The notes: generated by a model from the letters alone, not told the origin. Shown: positions 18,306 to 28,917, counted from the stretch's first letter. The stretch is 64,000 nucleotides of DNA from Methylobacterium sp. WSM2598 (GCF_000379105.1 NZ_KB900609.1:129802-193801), one strand, 5' to 3'. A program made the numbers and translations.

Positions 18306-19787
18306 TCAGGGGACGAGGTTCTCGTGCCAGGTCCTGCCGTCGCGCTCGATCAGCGCGATGGCCGCGGTCGGCCCCCAGGTGCCGGCCGGGTAGGGGCGGG
18401 GCGGCTCGGGCCGGTCCGCCCAGGCCTGCAGCACCCCGTCGGCCCAGGCCCAGGCCGCCTCGACCTCGTCGCGGCGCATGAACAGGGTCGCGTTGCCCCG
18501 CACCACGTCCATCAGCAGGCGCTCGTAGGCGTCCGGGTAGCGCTGGTTGAAGGTCTCCTCGAAGCTGATGTCGAGCCCCGTCGGCCGCAGCCGCATGCCG
18601 CCCGGGCCGGGCTCCTTCGTCATCACCTCGAGCTTGATGCCCTCCTCGGGCTGCAGCCGGATCACCAGCCGGTTCGGCTCCCGGGCGAAGGATTCCGGCG
18701 GGAAGATGCTGAAGGGCGAGGAGCGGAACTGCACCACGATCTCGGACATCTTCTGCGGCATGCGCTTGCCGGTGCGCAGGTAGAACGGCACGCCCGCCCA
18801 GCGCGGCATCAGGAGTTCGAGCTTCAGGGCCACGAAGGTCTCGGTGTGGCTGCGGGCGCCCTGGCCGAGATCGGCGAGGTAGCTCGGCACCGGCCTGCCG
18901 TCGACCGCGCCCGCCGCGTATTGGCCGCGCACCGTCAGGTGCGGGATCTCGTGCGACGGGATCGGCTTGAGCGCCCGCAGCACCTTCAGCTTCTCGTCGC
19001 GCACCGAATCCGGGTCGAGGGAGAGCGGGCTCTCCATGGCGGTGAGGCAGAGGAGCTGCAGCAGGTGGTTCTGCAGCATGTCCCGCAGGGCGCCGGACGT
19101 GTCGTAGTAGCCGCCGCGCCCCTCGACCCCGACCGTCTCGGCGACCGTGATCTGCACGTGGTCGATCACGTCGGCGTTCCACAGCCGCTCGAAGATCGTG
19201 TTGGCGAAGCGCAGGGCCAGCAGATTCTGCACCGTCTCCTTGCCGAGATAATGGTCGATGCGGAAGATCTGGCTCTCGGGAAAGACCTCGCCGACTTGGT
19301 CGTTGATGGCCCGCGCGGAGGCGAGATCGTGGCCGATCGGCTTCTCCAGGACGACCCGCGCCTTCGGCCCGATCAGCCCGTGGGCCGCGAGGTTGCGGCA
19401 GATCGGGCCGTAGAGGCTCGGCGAGGTGGCGAGGTAGTACGAGCGCACCTGGTCCGGGCGCTCGTCGAGGAGCCGCGCGAGGTCGTCCCAGCCCTCCTCG
19501 CCGAGCCCGTCCACGGCCACGTAGGTGATGTGGCTCAGGAAGCCCTGCACGGTCTCGGCGTCGAGATCCGCCGCCGGCACGTGCCGCCTGAGCGCCGCGA
19601 GCGCCATCTCGCGGTACTCCGAATCGGGGTGGTGGCTGCGCGCCGCCGCGACGATGCGGCTGGTCTCCGGGATCTGCCGGTCGCGGAACCGGTAGTAGAG
19701 CGCCGGCAGCAGCTTGCGCATCGTCAGGTCGCCGGTGGCGCCGAACACGACGCCGTCGAAGGAGGCGACGGGAATGATCTTGGGCAT
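18306..19787 (-). CDS. zwf: glucose-6-phosphate 1-dehydrogenase
   Basis: A 493-residue enzyme oxidising glucose 6-phosphate to 6-phosphogluconolactone with NADP(H), the entry to the Entner-Doudoroff and oxidative pentose-phosphate routes. The nucleotide motif VVFGATGDLTMRKLLPALY is at the N-terminus and the active-site RIDHYLGKETVQN (catalytic His in the RIDHYLGK signature) is intact. The ATG at 19787 is the family start. No pgl or edd gene follows; the gene upstream is a divergent-pathway short-chain dehydrogenase. Confidence 0.97.
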   Translation of the reverse strand: MPKIIPVASFDGVVFGATGDLTMRKLLPALYYRFRDRQIPETSRIVAAARSHHPDSEYREMALAALRRHVPAADLDAETVQGFLSHITYVAVDGLGEEGWDDLARLLDERPDQVRSYYLATSPSLYGPICRNLAAHGLIGPKARVVLEKPIGHDLASARAINDQVGEVFPESQIFRIDHYLGKETVQNLLALRFANTIFERLWNADVIDHVQITVAETVGVEGRGGYYDTSGALRDMLQNHLLQLLCLTAMESPLSLDPDSVRDEKLKVLRALKPIPSHEIPHLTVRGQYAAGAVDGRPVPSYLADLGQGARSHTETFVALKLELLMPRWAGVPFYLRTGKRMPQKMSEIVVQFRSSPFSIFPPESFAREPNRLVIRLQPEEGIKLEVMTKEPGPGGMRLRPTGLDISFEETFNQRYPDAYERLLMDVVRGNATLFMRRDEVEAAWAWADGVLQAWADRPEPPRPYPAGTWGPTAAIALIERDGRTWHENLVP

Positions 19788-19898
19788 ACGGCCTGCAATC
19801 TCCGGTAATCGGCCGCGGCACGATGCAAGCAAGCCGCCACGGGCCTGGAACGGCGCCCCGCGCTTCCCCGAAGGGCGGGTGCCCTTCGGGAAGCCGCG

Positions 19899-20738
19899 TC
19901 ACGCGCCCATGTAGACCGAAAATGCGTCCTTGTAATCGGGGTGCCAGCGGGACAGGGCCGGTCTGTTCAGGAGAATGTCGTCGAGGCCCCAGCGCATCCG
20001 CCTCTCGTCCTGCTCCCGGGTGGTCTCGTTGTCGGGGCACAGGATGTAGAAGTCGCCGGCCGCGACGCCCCGCACCATCAGGGCCACCGTCTGCTCGGGC
20101 GTCCAGGCGGCGGCCGGCTTCTCGGACACCCCGCGGGCGCGGGTGAGGCCCGTATAGACGAAGCCCGGGATCAGCAGGTGGGCGGTGACCGGCACGGCGT
20201 GCTGGCGCAATTCGTGGGCGAGCGCCTCCGCGACGACCCGCACCCCCGCCTTGCTGACGTTGTAGGGAGTGTTGCCCGGCGGGGTCGTGATGCCCTGCTT
20301 GGAGCCGGTCACCACCAGGGCGGCCGGCGCCCCTGCCTCGATCAGCCCCGGCACGAAGACCTGCAGGGCGTTGATGACGCCCCAGAGATTCGTGTCGAGG
20401 ATGCGCCGCCAGGTCGCCTCGTCCGAGAAGAAGCGCCCGCCGGCCTCGATCCCGGCATTCGCCATCACGAAGGAGATCGGGCCGAGATCCGTCGCGGCCG
20501 CGTGCAGGGCGGCGACCGCCTCCCGCCGCGCCACGTCGGTGGGCACGGCGCGCACCGCGGCGGCGCCCGCCTGCGCGACCGAGGCCGCGGCGGCGTCGAG
20601 CGCCTCGCCCGGGAGGTCGGCGAGAACCACGGCCATGCCGCGGCCGGCGCAATGGCGGGCGGCGGCGAGGCCGATGCCGCTCGCCGCCCCGGTGACGACG
20701 GCGACCCGGCCCGGCGCCAGGGCGGGATGATCTGTCAT
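19899..20738 (-). CDS. short-chain dehydrogenase/reductase
   Basis: The 279-residue classical SDR has the cofactor motif VVTGAASGIGLAAA (about residues 14-27), ANAGIE, the catalytic Ser in VVTGSKQG and the YNVSK catalytic Tyr-Lys pair. An Asp-rich ADLPGE after strand 2 suggests NAD preference. The C-terminal tail (ERRMRWGLDDILLNRPALSRW) is longer than in minimal SDRs. The substrate is unknown. It is divergent from the acyl-CoA-dehydrogenase-like gene, so the two may share a pathway. Confidence 0.85.
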   Translation of the reverse strand: MTDHPALAPGRVAVVTGAASGIGLAAARHCAGRGMAVVLADLPGEALDAAAASVAQAGAAAVRAVPTDVARREAVAALHAAATDLGPISFVMANAGIEAGGRFFSDEATWRRILDTNLWGVINALQVFVPGLIEAGAPAALVVTGSKQGITTPPGNTPYNVSKAGVRVVAEALAHELRQHAVPVTAHLLIPGFVYTGLTRARGVSEKPAAAWTPEQTVALMVRGVAAGDFYILCPDNETTREQDERRMRWGLDDILLNRPALSRWHPDYKDAFSVYMGA

Positions 20739-20955
20739 GCTGCGGATCCTGCTGAGGCGGAGGGATGCGCCGGCGAGATAGGGCGATGCGCCCCGGCGCC
20801 CACCGGGGCGCCCGCGGCCGCGGGGCGGGCCTCGGCCCGAACCCGCGGCGGGGCCTCGGCGGGAGCGGGTGGCACGGTTCTTGGATATGGCCCGGCGCCG
20901 GGCCCGACCGCGGAGGGGGCCAGCCGGGCCTCCGGGGTCCGCCGGGGAGACGACC

Positions 20956-22083
20956 ATGCTGCGGGTGATGACGATGCAGGCGGAGCCGGACGGCCCCGCC
21001 GCGATCGAGACCATGCTGGCGGCGCTTCGCCGCGCCGCCGACCGCGACCTCGTTCCCCTCGTGCGCCGCATCGACGAGGAGGGCCTCTACCCGGAGGCGG
21101 CCCTGCGCGCCTTCGGGGCTGCCGGGGCCTACGCGGCGCATCTCCCGGCCGGCGGGCCGCGGGGTGCGGCGCATCTGGGCGGCGCCATCCAGGCCGTGGC
21201 GGAGGCCGGCGAGCACTGCCTCACCGCCGCCTACTGCATGACCTGCCAGGCCGCCCTCGCCTTCGTGATCGCCTGCAGCCACAATGCCGAGCTGCGCGAC
21301 GGCCTCGGGCCGCGCGTCGCCGCGGGCACGGTGCTCGGCGGCGTCGGCCTCGCCAACCCGATCAAGACCTATCTGGGCCTGGAGCGCATCGCCCTCGACG
21401 GCGCCCGCGCGGCCGGGGGCTACCGGGTGAGCGGGACGCTGCCCTTCGTCTCGAATCTCGGTCCCGATCACGTCTTCGCCGCGGTCTTCGCCCGGCCGGA
21501 GGGGCGTTCGGCCATGGCGGTGATGCGCTGCGGCGCCGAGGGGCTGCGCCTCGGCGAGCCGGGCCGCTTCCTCGCCCTCGGCGGCGCCCGGACCCGGGCG
21601 GTGGAGTTCCGCGACGTCTTCGTGCCCGACGAGGACCTGCTCGCCGATCCCCTCGAGGGCTTCTACAAGCGCGTCCGGGCGGCGGTGCTCCTGCTCCAGA
21701 CCGGCATGGCGATCGGCCTCGTGCGCGGCTCCCTGCGCCTGATGTGCGACGTCGCCCGCGTGCTGGCGCCGGCGAACCGCGCCCTCGACGTCCAGCCCCG
21801 CGAGGTCTCCGACCGGCTCGACGCCCTGGAGGACGAGGTCGACCGCCTCGCCGCCACGCCCTTCGAGACCGATCCGGCCTACTGGCGCCGCGTGCTGGAG
21901 GCGCGGCTGGCGGCGAGCGAACTCGCCCTCTGCGCGGCGCAGAACGCGCTCCTGCATTGCGGGACGGCGGGCCTGCTCGCCGGGGCCGGGGCGCAGCGCC
22001 GCCTGCGCGAGGCGTGCTTCCTGGCGGTGGCGACGCCGGCGATCAAGCACCTCAAGCGGATGCTGGCCGAGTTGCAGCACTAG
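20956..22083 (+). CDS. acyl-CoA dehydrogenase-like flavoprotein
   Basis: A 375-residue protein with the three-part acyl-CoA dehydrogenase fold: helical N-domain, central beta domain (GYRVSGTLPFVSNLGPDHVFAA; RAVEFRDVFVPDEDLL) and helical C-domain. The C-terminal region lacks the usual GGxGY and GTxE segments that hold the catalytic base and CoA site in true dehydrogenases, so it may be a flavin hydroxylase or another off-pathway member. I chose the ATG at 20956 after GGGGAG; ATGs at 20968 and 20974 follow. It faces away from the SDR gene and ends 63 bases from the convergent regulator gene. Confidence 0.75.
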   Translation: MLRVMTMQAEPDGPAAIETMLAALRRAADRDLVPLVRRIDEEGLYPEAALRAFGAAGAYAAHLPAGGPRGAAHLGGAIQAVAEAGEHCLTAAYCMTCQAALAFVIACSHNAELRDGLGPRVAAGTVLGGVGLANPIKTYLGLERIALDGARAAGGYRVSGTLPFVSNLGPDHVFAAVFARPEGRSAMAVMRCGAEGLRLGEPGRFLALGGARTRAVEFRDVFVPDEDLLADPLEGFYKRVRAAVLLLQTGMAIGLVRGSLRLMCDVARVLAPANRALDVQPREVSDRLDALEDEVDRLAATPFETDPAYWRRVLEARLAASELALCAAQNALLHCGTAGLLAGAGAQRRLREACFLAVATPAIKHLKRMLAELQH

Positions 22084-22146
22084 GGTGGGGCGCGGGGGCC
22101 GAGGCGCCGCGCCCGCGCCGTCCCCGGATCGCCCCGCGCCAAGGGG

Positions 22147-24066
<1,920 letters not shown>

Positions 24067-24097
24067 GGGGTCCTCCGGGCCGGGACCGTCGCGGGAT

Positions 24098-24111
24098 CAC
24101 GAGATCTCGTG
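24098..24111. promoter_or_regulatory. upstream activator site 1
   Basis: A perfect 14-bp palindrome CACGAGATCTCGTG in the gap between the sigma-54 activator gene and the transporter gene. Its centre is about 130 bases before the predicted start of transcription. It matches the second site in 13 of 14 bases. Binding by the neighbouring activator is inferred from position and symmetry. Confidence 0.75.
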
Positions 24112-24136
24112 GCAGACACTGCGAAGGATCGTGAAT

Positions 24137-24150
24137 CACGACATCTCGTG
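24137..24150. promoter_or_regulatory. upstream activator site 2
   Basis: CACGACATCTCGTG, one base from a perfect palindrome and from site 1. The centres of the two sites are 39 bases apart, and this one is about 90 bases before the predicted transcription start, the usual distance for a sigma-54 enhancer. The surrounding bases ATCA and GG are also shared by both sites. Confidence 0.75.
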
Positions 24151-24208
24151 GTCCTCCCCTGTAAGGCTAAGCTTCTCGTTCCGCAAGGTTTTCGTGGCCG
24201 GGCCGGCT

Positions 24209-24224
24209 TGGCACGCACCTTGCC
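24209..24224 (+). promoter_or_regulatory. sigma-54 (-24/-12) promoter of the cyanate operon
   Basis: TGGCACG-CACC-TTGCC matches the sigma-54 consensus TGGCACG-N4-TTGCW at every position but the last. The invariant GG (24210-24211) and GC (24222-24223) are correctly spaced. Transcription would begin near 24234, about 30 bases before the ATG at 24265. The adjacent regulator carries the matching GAFTGA loop. Confidence 0.88.
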
Positions 24225-24264
24225 AACCTGCCGGCCCATGGAGTCCGGCTCGCGAGAGGATACG

Positions 24265-25635
24265 ATGGCCCTGTTCGACGATCCCTTCGACGCGCGGCGC
24301 CGCCTGCGGCGGGGCGGCTGCGCCTGCGGCGCGCACGAGAACCAGGCCGCGCACGACGCGGCCGCGGCCGCGGAGGCTCCGGCGGAGGCGCGGGCCGAGC
24401 GGCTGGTGGAGGGCGCGGTGATGCGGGCGCTCTTCCCCCGCGACGCCACCCGCCGGGCCTTCCTGGCGGCGGTGGGGGCGGGGGCGGCGGCGGCCGCCCT
24501 GCGCGAGGTGCTGCCGATCGGCTTCGCCACGGAGGCCTTCGCGCAGGCCGGCGCGCCGGAGCGGAAGGACCTCAAGGTCGGCTTCATCCCGATCACCTGC
24601 GCGACGCCGATCATCATGGCGGCGCCGATGGGCTTCTACGCCAAGCAGGGCCTCGCCGTGGAGGTGGTGAAGACCGCCGGCTGGGCCGTCATCCGCGACA
24701 AGACCCTGAACAAGGAGTACGACGCCGCCCACATGCTCGCGCCGATGCCGATCGCGATCTCGCTCGGCATCGGCTCGACCCCGCAGCCCTACACGATGCC
24801 GGCGGTCGAGAACGTCAACGGGCAGGCGATCACCCTCTCGGTGAAGCACAAGGACCGGCGCGATCCCAAGTCCTGGAAGGGCTTCAGGCTCGCGGTGCCG
24901 TTCGACTACTCGATGCACAATTACCTGCTGCGCTACTGCCTCGCGGAGCACGGCATCGACCCGGACACCGACGTGCAGATCCGGGCCGTGCCGCCGCCCG
25001 AGATGGTCGCCAACCTGCGGGCCGAGAACATCGACGGGTTCCTGGCGCCGGACCCGGTCAACCAGCGCGCGGTCTACGACGGGGTCGGCTTCATCCACCT
25101 CCTCTCGAAGGAGATCTGGGACCGGCATCCCTGCTGCGCCTTCGCGGCCTCGCAGGCCTTCGCCACCGAGACGCCCAACACCTACGCGGCCCTGCTGCGG
25201 GCGATCATCGAGGCGACCGCCTACGCCTCGAAGCCGGAGAACCGCAAGGAGATCGCGGCCCAGATCGCGCCGGCCAACTACCTCAACCAGCCCGTGACGG
25301 TGGTGGAGCAGGTGCTCACCGGCACCTTCGCGGACGGGCTCGGCAGCGTGCGCAGGGTGCCCGACCGGATCGATTTCGACGCGTTCCCGTGGCACTCCTT
25401 CGCGGTCTGGATCCTCACCCAGATGAAGCGCTGGGGGCAGGTCAAGGGCGACCTCGACTACCGGGCGGTGGCCGAGAAGGTCTACCGCGCCACGGACGCC
25501 GCCAAGCTGATGGCGCAGGCCGGGCTCAACCCCCCCGCCGCCACCTCGAAGACCTTCGCGGTCATGGGCCGGACCTTCGACCCCGACAGGCCCAAGGAGT
25601 ACCTCGACTCCTTCGCCATCAGGCGCGCGAGCTGA
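24265..25635 (+). CDS. NrtA/CynA-type ABC substrate-binding protein
   Basis: A 456-residue solute-binding protein of the nitrate/bicarbonate/cyanate (NrtA/CmpA/CynA) family. The body from about residue 90 (LKVGFIPITCATPIIMAAPMG) follows the family. A twin-arginine export signal lies unusually deep, at Arg63-Arg64 (TRRAFLAAVG), with a likely cleavage after AFA. Before it is a 60-residue cytoplasmic-side stretch with GGCACGAHENQAAHD, a Cys-x-Cys...His arrangement. GAGAGGA precedes the ATG. It is the first gene after the sigma-54 promoter. The presence of cynS downstream makes cyanate the likeliest substrate; nitrate is the alternative. Confidence 0.88.
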   Translation: MALFDDPFDARRRLRRGGCACGAHENQAAHDAAAAAEAPAEARAERLVEGAVMRALFPRDATRRAFLAAVGAGAAAAALREVLPIGFATEAFAQAGAPERKDLKVGFIPITCATPIIMAAPMGFYAKQGLAVEVVKTAGWAVIRDKTLNKEYDAAHMLAPMPIAISLGIGSTPQPYTMPAVENVNGQAITLSVKHKDRRDPKSWKGFRLAVPFDYSMHNYLLRYCLAEHGIDPDTDVQIRAVPPPEMVANLRAENIDGFLAPDPVNQRAVYDGVGFIHLLSKEIWDRHPCCAFAASQAFATETPNTYAALLRAIIEATAYASKPENRKEIAAQIAPANYLNQPVTVVEQVLTGTFADGLGSVRRVPDRIDFDAFPWHSFAVWILTQMKRWGQVKGDLDYRAVAEKVYRATDAAKLMAQAGLNPPAATSKTFAVMGRTFDPDRPKEYLDSFAIRRAS

Positions 25636-25639
25636 CCCG

Positions 25640-26479
25640 GTGCGCGCCTCCCTGTCCGTGCGCGCGGGGCTCGTCTCCGCGCTCCTCCTCCTCGCCTTCC
25701 TGCTGGTCTGGCACCTCGGCGTCGCGGGCACCGGCCGGACGGAGGCGATGGACCCCGAATACGCCGCCCTGATGGGCCAGAGCGCCACGACGGGCAGGTC
25801 CGCCATGCCCGGCCCCCTCGACGTCGGCGCCACGATCTGGCGCCACCTGCGGGATCCGTTCTACGACCGCGGCCCGAACGACAAGGGGCTCGGCATCCAG
25901 CTCGCCCACTCGGTCGCGCGGGTCGGGCTCGGCTATCTCCTCGCCGTGCTGGTGGCGCTCCCGCTCGGCTTCCTGATCGGCATGTCGCCGCTGATGAGCC
26001 GGGCGCTCGACCCGTTCATCCAGGTGCTGAAGCCGGTCTCGCCGCTCGCCTGGATGCCGCTCGCCCTCTACACGATCAAGGATTCCGGCCTCTCGGCGAT
26101 CTTCGTGATCTTCATCTGCTCGCTCTGGCCGATGCTGATCAACACCGCCTTCGGGGTCGCCGGGACCCGGCGGGAGTGGCTCAACGTCGCCCGCACCCTG
26201 GAGGTCGGGCCCCTGCGGCGGGCCTTCACGGTGATCCTGCCGGCCGCCGCCCCCACCATCCTCACCGGCATGTGCATCTCGATCGGCATCGCGTGGCTCG
26301 TGATCGTCGCCGCCGAGATGCTGGTTGGCGGCACCGGCATCGGCTACTTCGTCTGGAACGAGTGGAACAACCTCTCGATCACCAACGTGATCACCTCGAT
26401 CCTGGTGATCGGCCTCGTCGGCATGGTCCTCGACCAGCTGCTGGCCCGCGCGCAGCGCCTCGTGACCTTCCCGGAGTGA
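25640..26479 (+). CDS. ABC transporter permease (NrtB/CynB type)
   Basis: The 279-residue inner-membrane permease has about six hydrophobic segments and the EAA-type loop near WLNVARTLEVGPLRRAFTVILPAAAPTILTG (cited as position about 178-208), which contacts the ATPase. The N-terminal half has GYLLAVLVALPLGFLIGMSP. It starts at a GTG four bases after the stop of the binding-protein gene, so the two are translationally close. It is expected to pass cyanate or nitrate into the cytoplasm. Confidence 0.92.
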   Translation: MRASLSVRAGLVSALLLLAFLLVWHLGVAGTGRTEAMDPEYAALMGQSATTGRSAMPGPLDVGATIWRHLRDPFYDRGPNDKGLGIQLAHSVARVGLGYLLAVLVALPLGFLIGMSPLMSRALDPFIQVLKPVSPLAWMPLALYTIKDSGLSAIFVIFICSLWPMLINTAFGVAGTRREWLNVARTLEVGPLRRAFTVILPAAAPTILTGMCISIGIAWLVIVAAEMLVGGTGIGYFVWNEWNNLSITNVITSILVIGLVGMVLDQLLARAQRLVTFPE

Positions 26480-26483
26480 GGCC

Positions 26484-27416
26484 GTGGCGACGCTGCTCCC
26501 CTTCCGCACCCCTCCTGCGCCCGGGTTCACCATGTCCGACGACCGCTACGTCTCGATCGAGGGGATCGCGCGCCGCTACGCCGCGCCCGGCGGCACCACC
26601 ACCGTGTTCGAGAACCTGTGGCTGCCGATCCGGCGCGGCGAGTTCGTCTGCATGGTCGGCCATTCCGGCTGCGGCAAGACCACTCTCCTCAACATCCTGG
26701 CCGGGCTCGACGCCCCCTCCGAGGGCGTCGTGATCGCGGACGGCCGCGAGATCGCGGGACCGAGCCTCGATCGGGCCGTGATCTTCCAGGGCCACGCGCT
26801 GCTGCCCTGGCGCACGGTGCTCGGCAACGTCGCCTACGCGGTCGCCTCGCGCTGGCGCGGGGCGCGCCGGGCCGAGATCGAGGCGAGGGCGCGCCGGGCA
26901 ATCGCCACGGTCGCGCTCGCCGGGTCCGAGCACAAGCGCCCGGCGGAGCTGTCGGGGGGCATGAGGCAGCGCGTCGGCATCGCCCGGGCGCTCGCCATTG
27001 AGCCGAAGATGCTGCTGATGGACGAGCCCTTCTCGGCGCTCGACGCGCTCACCCGCGGCACCCTGCAGGACGAGGTGCGCCGGATCTGCCTCACCACCGG
27101 CCAGACCGTCTTCATGATCACCCACGACGTCGACGAGGCGATCTACCTCGCCGACCGGATCGTGCTGATGACCAACGGGCCCGAGGCGCGGCTGGCCGAG
27201 ATCGTCGAGAACCCGCTGCCGGCCGGCCGCGACCGGGCGAACCTGCACCACGCCCCCGGCTACACCGCCCTGCGCAACCACCTGATCGATTTCCTGGTCA
27301 CGCGCAGCCGCACCTTCCGGGAGGCGCCGCCGCCCGGCTACGACCCGCGCCACCCGCCCGTCCTGCGCCCGGCCGCCTGCGAGGCCGATGCCCTCGCGGC
27401 CGCCCGGCGCGCCTGA
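26484..27416 (+). CDS. ABC transporter ATP-binding protein (NrtD/CynD type)
   Basis: The 310-residue ATPase drives the permease encoded four bases upstream. Walker A GHSGCGKTTLLN, Q-loop GHALLPW, signature LSGGMRQRVGIARAL, Walker B MLLMDEPFSALD and the switch His (ITHDVDEA) are complete. It lacks the extra substrate-binding-like domain of NrtC, so it resembles NrtD or CynD. A GTG at 26484 is used here; an ATG at 26532 is possible. Its C-terminal 30 residues are Ala-rich. Repeat copy B begins at its stop codon. Confidence 0.92.
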   Translation: MATLLPFRTPPAPGFTMSDDRYVSIEGIARRYAAPGGTTTVFENLWLPIRRGEFVCMVGHSGCGKTTLLNILAGLDAPSEGVVIADGREIAGPSLDRAVIFQGHALLPWRTVLGNVAYAVASRWRGARRAEIEARARRAIATVALAGSEHKRPAELSGGMRQRVGIARALAIEPKMLLMDEPFSALDALTRGTLQDEVRRICLTTGQTVFMITHDVDEAIYLADRIVLMTNGPEARLAEIVENPLPAGRDRANLHHAPGYTALRNHLIDFLVTRSRTFREAPPPGYDPRHPPVLRPAACEADALAAARRA

Positions 27417-27524
27417 TCCGCTGTCCGGACAATCACGTCCGGACAGCGGATCATAAGCCCGCGCGGCGCTTGAGCGAAGTCGAAATCCGCATTGCGAGGC
27501 AATTCGTCGGATTTCGTATGTGAC
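27415..27524 (+). repeat. dispersed structured repeat, copy B (inside the cyanate operon)
   Basis: A 16-bp perfect stem (GATCCGCTGTCCGGAC at 27415-27430, complement at 27437-27452) with loop AATCAC begins at the stop codon of the ATPase gene. The conserved body follows (27453-27524) in its short form. Its outer stem is GAAATCCG (27482-27489) with CGGATTTC (27508-27515), where other copies have GACATCCG with CGGATGTC. Both sides changed together and pairing is kept. An inner hairpin ATTGC-GAG-GCAAT is present. cynS starts 21 bases later. Confidence 0.9.
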
Positions 27525-27545
27525 CCACCAGCAAGGGAGACACCG

Positions 27546-28034
27546 ATGAAGCGCGAAGACCTCACGGAGAAGCTGCTCGACATCAAGCGCGAGAAGGGCT
27601 GGACCTGGAAGTTCATCCAGGAGGAGATCGGCGGCGTGTCGCCGATCCTGATCACGGCGGCCTGCCTCGGCCAGATGAAGCTGCCGAAGGCCCAGGCCCG
27701 CAAGGCCGCCGCCCTGTTCGGCCTGTCGGAGGCGGAGGAGCGCCTGCTCAACGAGGCGCCCTATCGCGGCTCGATCCCGTCCATGCCGCCGACCGACCCG
27801 CTGATCTACCGCTTCTACGAGCTGGTCATGGTCTACGGCACCACCTGGAAGGAGCTGATCCAGGAGGAGTTCGGCGACGGCATCATGTCGGCGATCGACT
27901 TCAACATGGAGATGGCGCGCGAGGCCAACAACAAGGGCGACCGAGTGAAGCTCACCATGTCGGGCAAGTTCCTGCCCTACAAGTATTACGGCAACGAGGA
28001 GGGGGTGCCGGAATACGGCTTCAAGGAGCCGTGA
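27546..28034 (+). CDS. cynS: cyanate hydratase (cyanase)
   Basis: The 162-residue cyanase converts cyanate and bicarbonate to ammonia and carbon dioxide, detoxifying cyanate and supplying nitrogen. The N-terminal helical domain is followed by the catalytic domain; Arg89 and Glu92 (YRFYELVMVYG) and Ser115 (GDGIMSAIDF) correspond to the known catalytic trio. It is last in the transporter operon but separated from it by repeat copy B. Its last 14 bases overlap the end of the convergent comF gene. Regulation by the sigma-54 promoter requires read-through of copy B. Confidence 0.97.
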   Translation: MKREDLTEKLLDIKREKGWTWKFIQEEIGGVSPILITAACLGQMKLPKAQARKAAALFGLSEAEERLLNEAPYRGSIPSMPPTDPLIYRFYELVMVYGTTWKELIQEEFGDGIMSAIDFNMEMAREANNKGDRVKLTMSGKFLPYKYYGNEEGVPEYGFKEP

Positions 28035-28905
28035 GCGGCTCGGGCGCGGCCTCCCCGCCGAGGACGCGCCCGTCCTGCACCACGCAGGCGAAGGCGAGCA
28101 CGTCGACCGCCGCGGCGCCGCCGCGCAGCAGCGCCCGGGCGGCCGCGTTGGCGGTCGAGCCCGTCGTGATGACGTCGTCGACCAGGAGGACGCGCCGGCC
28201 GGCGAGCCGCGGCCTCGCCGCCTCCGGCACCCGGAAGGCGCCCTGCAGGTTCTCGGCCCGCGCCGCGCGGCTGAGCCCGACCTGGGGCCGGGTGCGCTTC
28301 ACGCGCGCGAGCAGGTCCGGCGCGACCGCGAGGCCGCTGCCGCGCGTGGCGTGGCGCGCGAGCAGCATCGCTTGGTTGAAGCGGCGCCACCACAGGCGCC
28401 AGCGCCAGAGCGGGACCGGCACCGCGACGTCGGCCTCGGCGATCAGCTCCCGCCCGGCCCGCGCCATCATGGCGCCCATCGCGGCGGCGAGATCGAGCCG
28501 GTCCTCGTATTTGAGCCGGTGCACGAGGCGCTTGGCGGTGGCGTCGTAGCGCAGGGCCGCCCGCGCCCGCGCGAAGACCGGCGGGTCGGCCATCGCGGCC
28601 GGGGAGAGGAGCCCCGGGACGCCGAGATCGACCGCGAAGGGGGTGCCGAGCCGCTCGCAATAGGGGCGCTCGATGAAGCGGACCCCGCGCCAGCATGCGG
28701 GGCAGAGGGCGTGGGGCAGGCCGGTGGCGGCCCCGCAGGCGATGCAGGTCGGCGGGTAGACGAGGCCGAGGAGCGCGTCGCGGGCGGCGCCGGGCAGGGA
28801 CGCCGCGAGGCGGAGCGTTCCCCGCCGGATCCGGCTCGCGGCACCCGCCTGTCCGTTCATCTCCGCCCGACCGCCCGCATTCCGCTGCGTCAGAATAGGC
28901 CTCAT
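28021..28905 (-). CDS. comF: ComF family phosphoribosyltransferase-like protein
   Basis: A 294-residue ComF-type protein. Near the N-terminus is a four-Cys zinc-ribbon (PPTCIACGAATGLPHALCPAC). The C-terminal part is a phosphoribosyltransferase fold with the PRPP motif VLLVDDVITTGSTA (about residues 245-258). ComF proteins are linked to DNA uptake, by helping handle incoming single strands, in several bacteria. The ATG at 28905 lies next to repeat copy C; an ATG at 28860 with GGCGGAG upstream is an equally good start. The stop overlaps cynS by 14 bases. Confidence 0.85.
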   Translation of the reverse strand: MRPILTQRNAGGRAEMNGQAGAASRIRRGTLRLAASLPGAARDALLGLVYPPTCIACGAATGLPHALCPACWRGVRFIERPYCERLGTPFAVDLGVPGLLSPAAMADPPVFARARAALRYDATAKRLVHRLKYEDRLDLAAAMGAMMARAGRELIAEADVAVPVPLWRWRLWWRRFNQAMLLARHATRGSGLAVAPDLLARVKRTRPQVGLSRAARAENLQGAFRVPEAARPRLAGRRVLLVDDVITTGSTANAAARALLRGGAAAVDVLAFACVVQDGRVLGGEAAPEPLTAP

Positions 28906-28917
28906 CGCCCGATGAAG

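Noticed and set aside
18178-22080. A 1300-codon minus-strand open frame.
   Set aside because: It crosses zwf and the SDR gene in a different frame and shows no domain. It is a codon-bias shadow.
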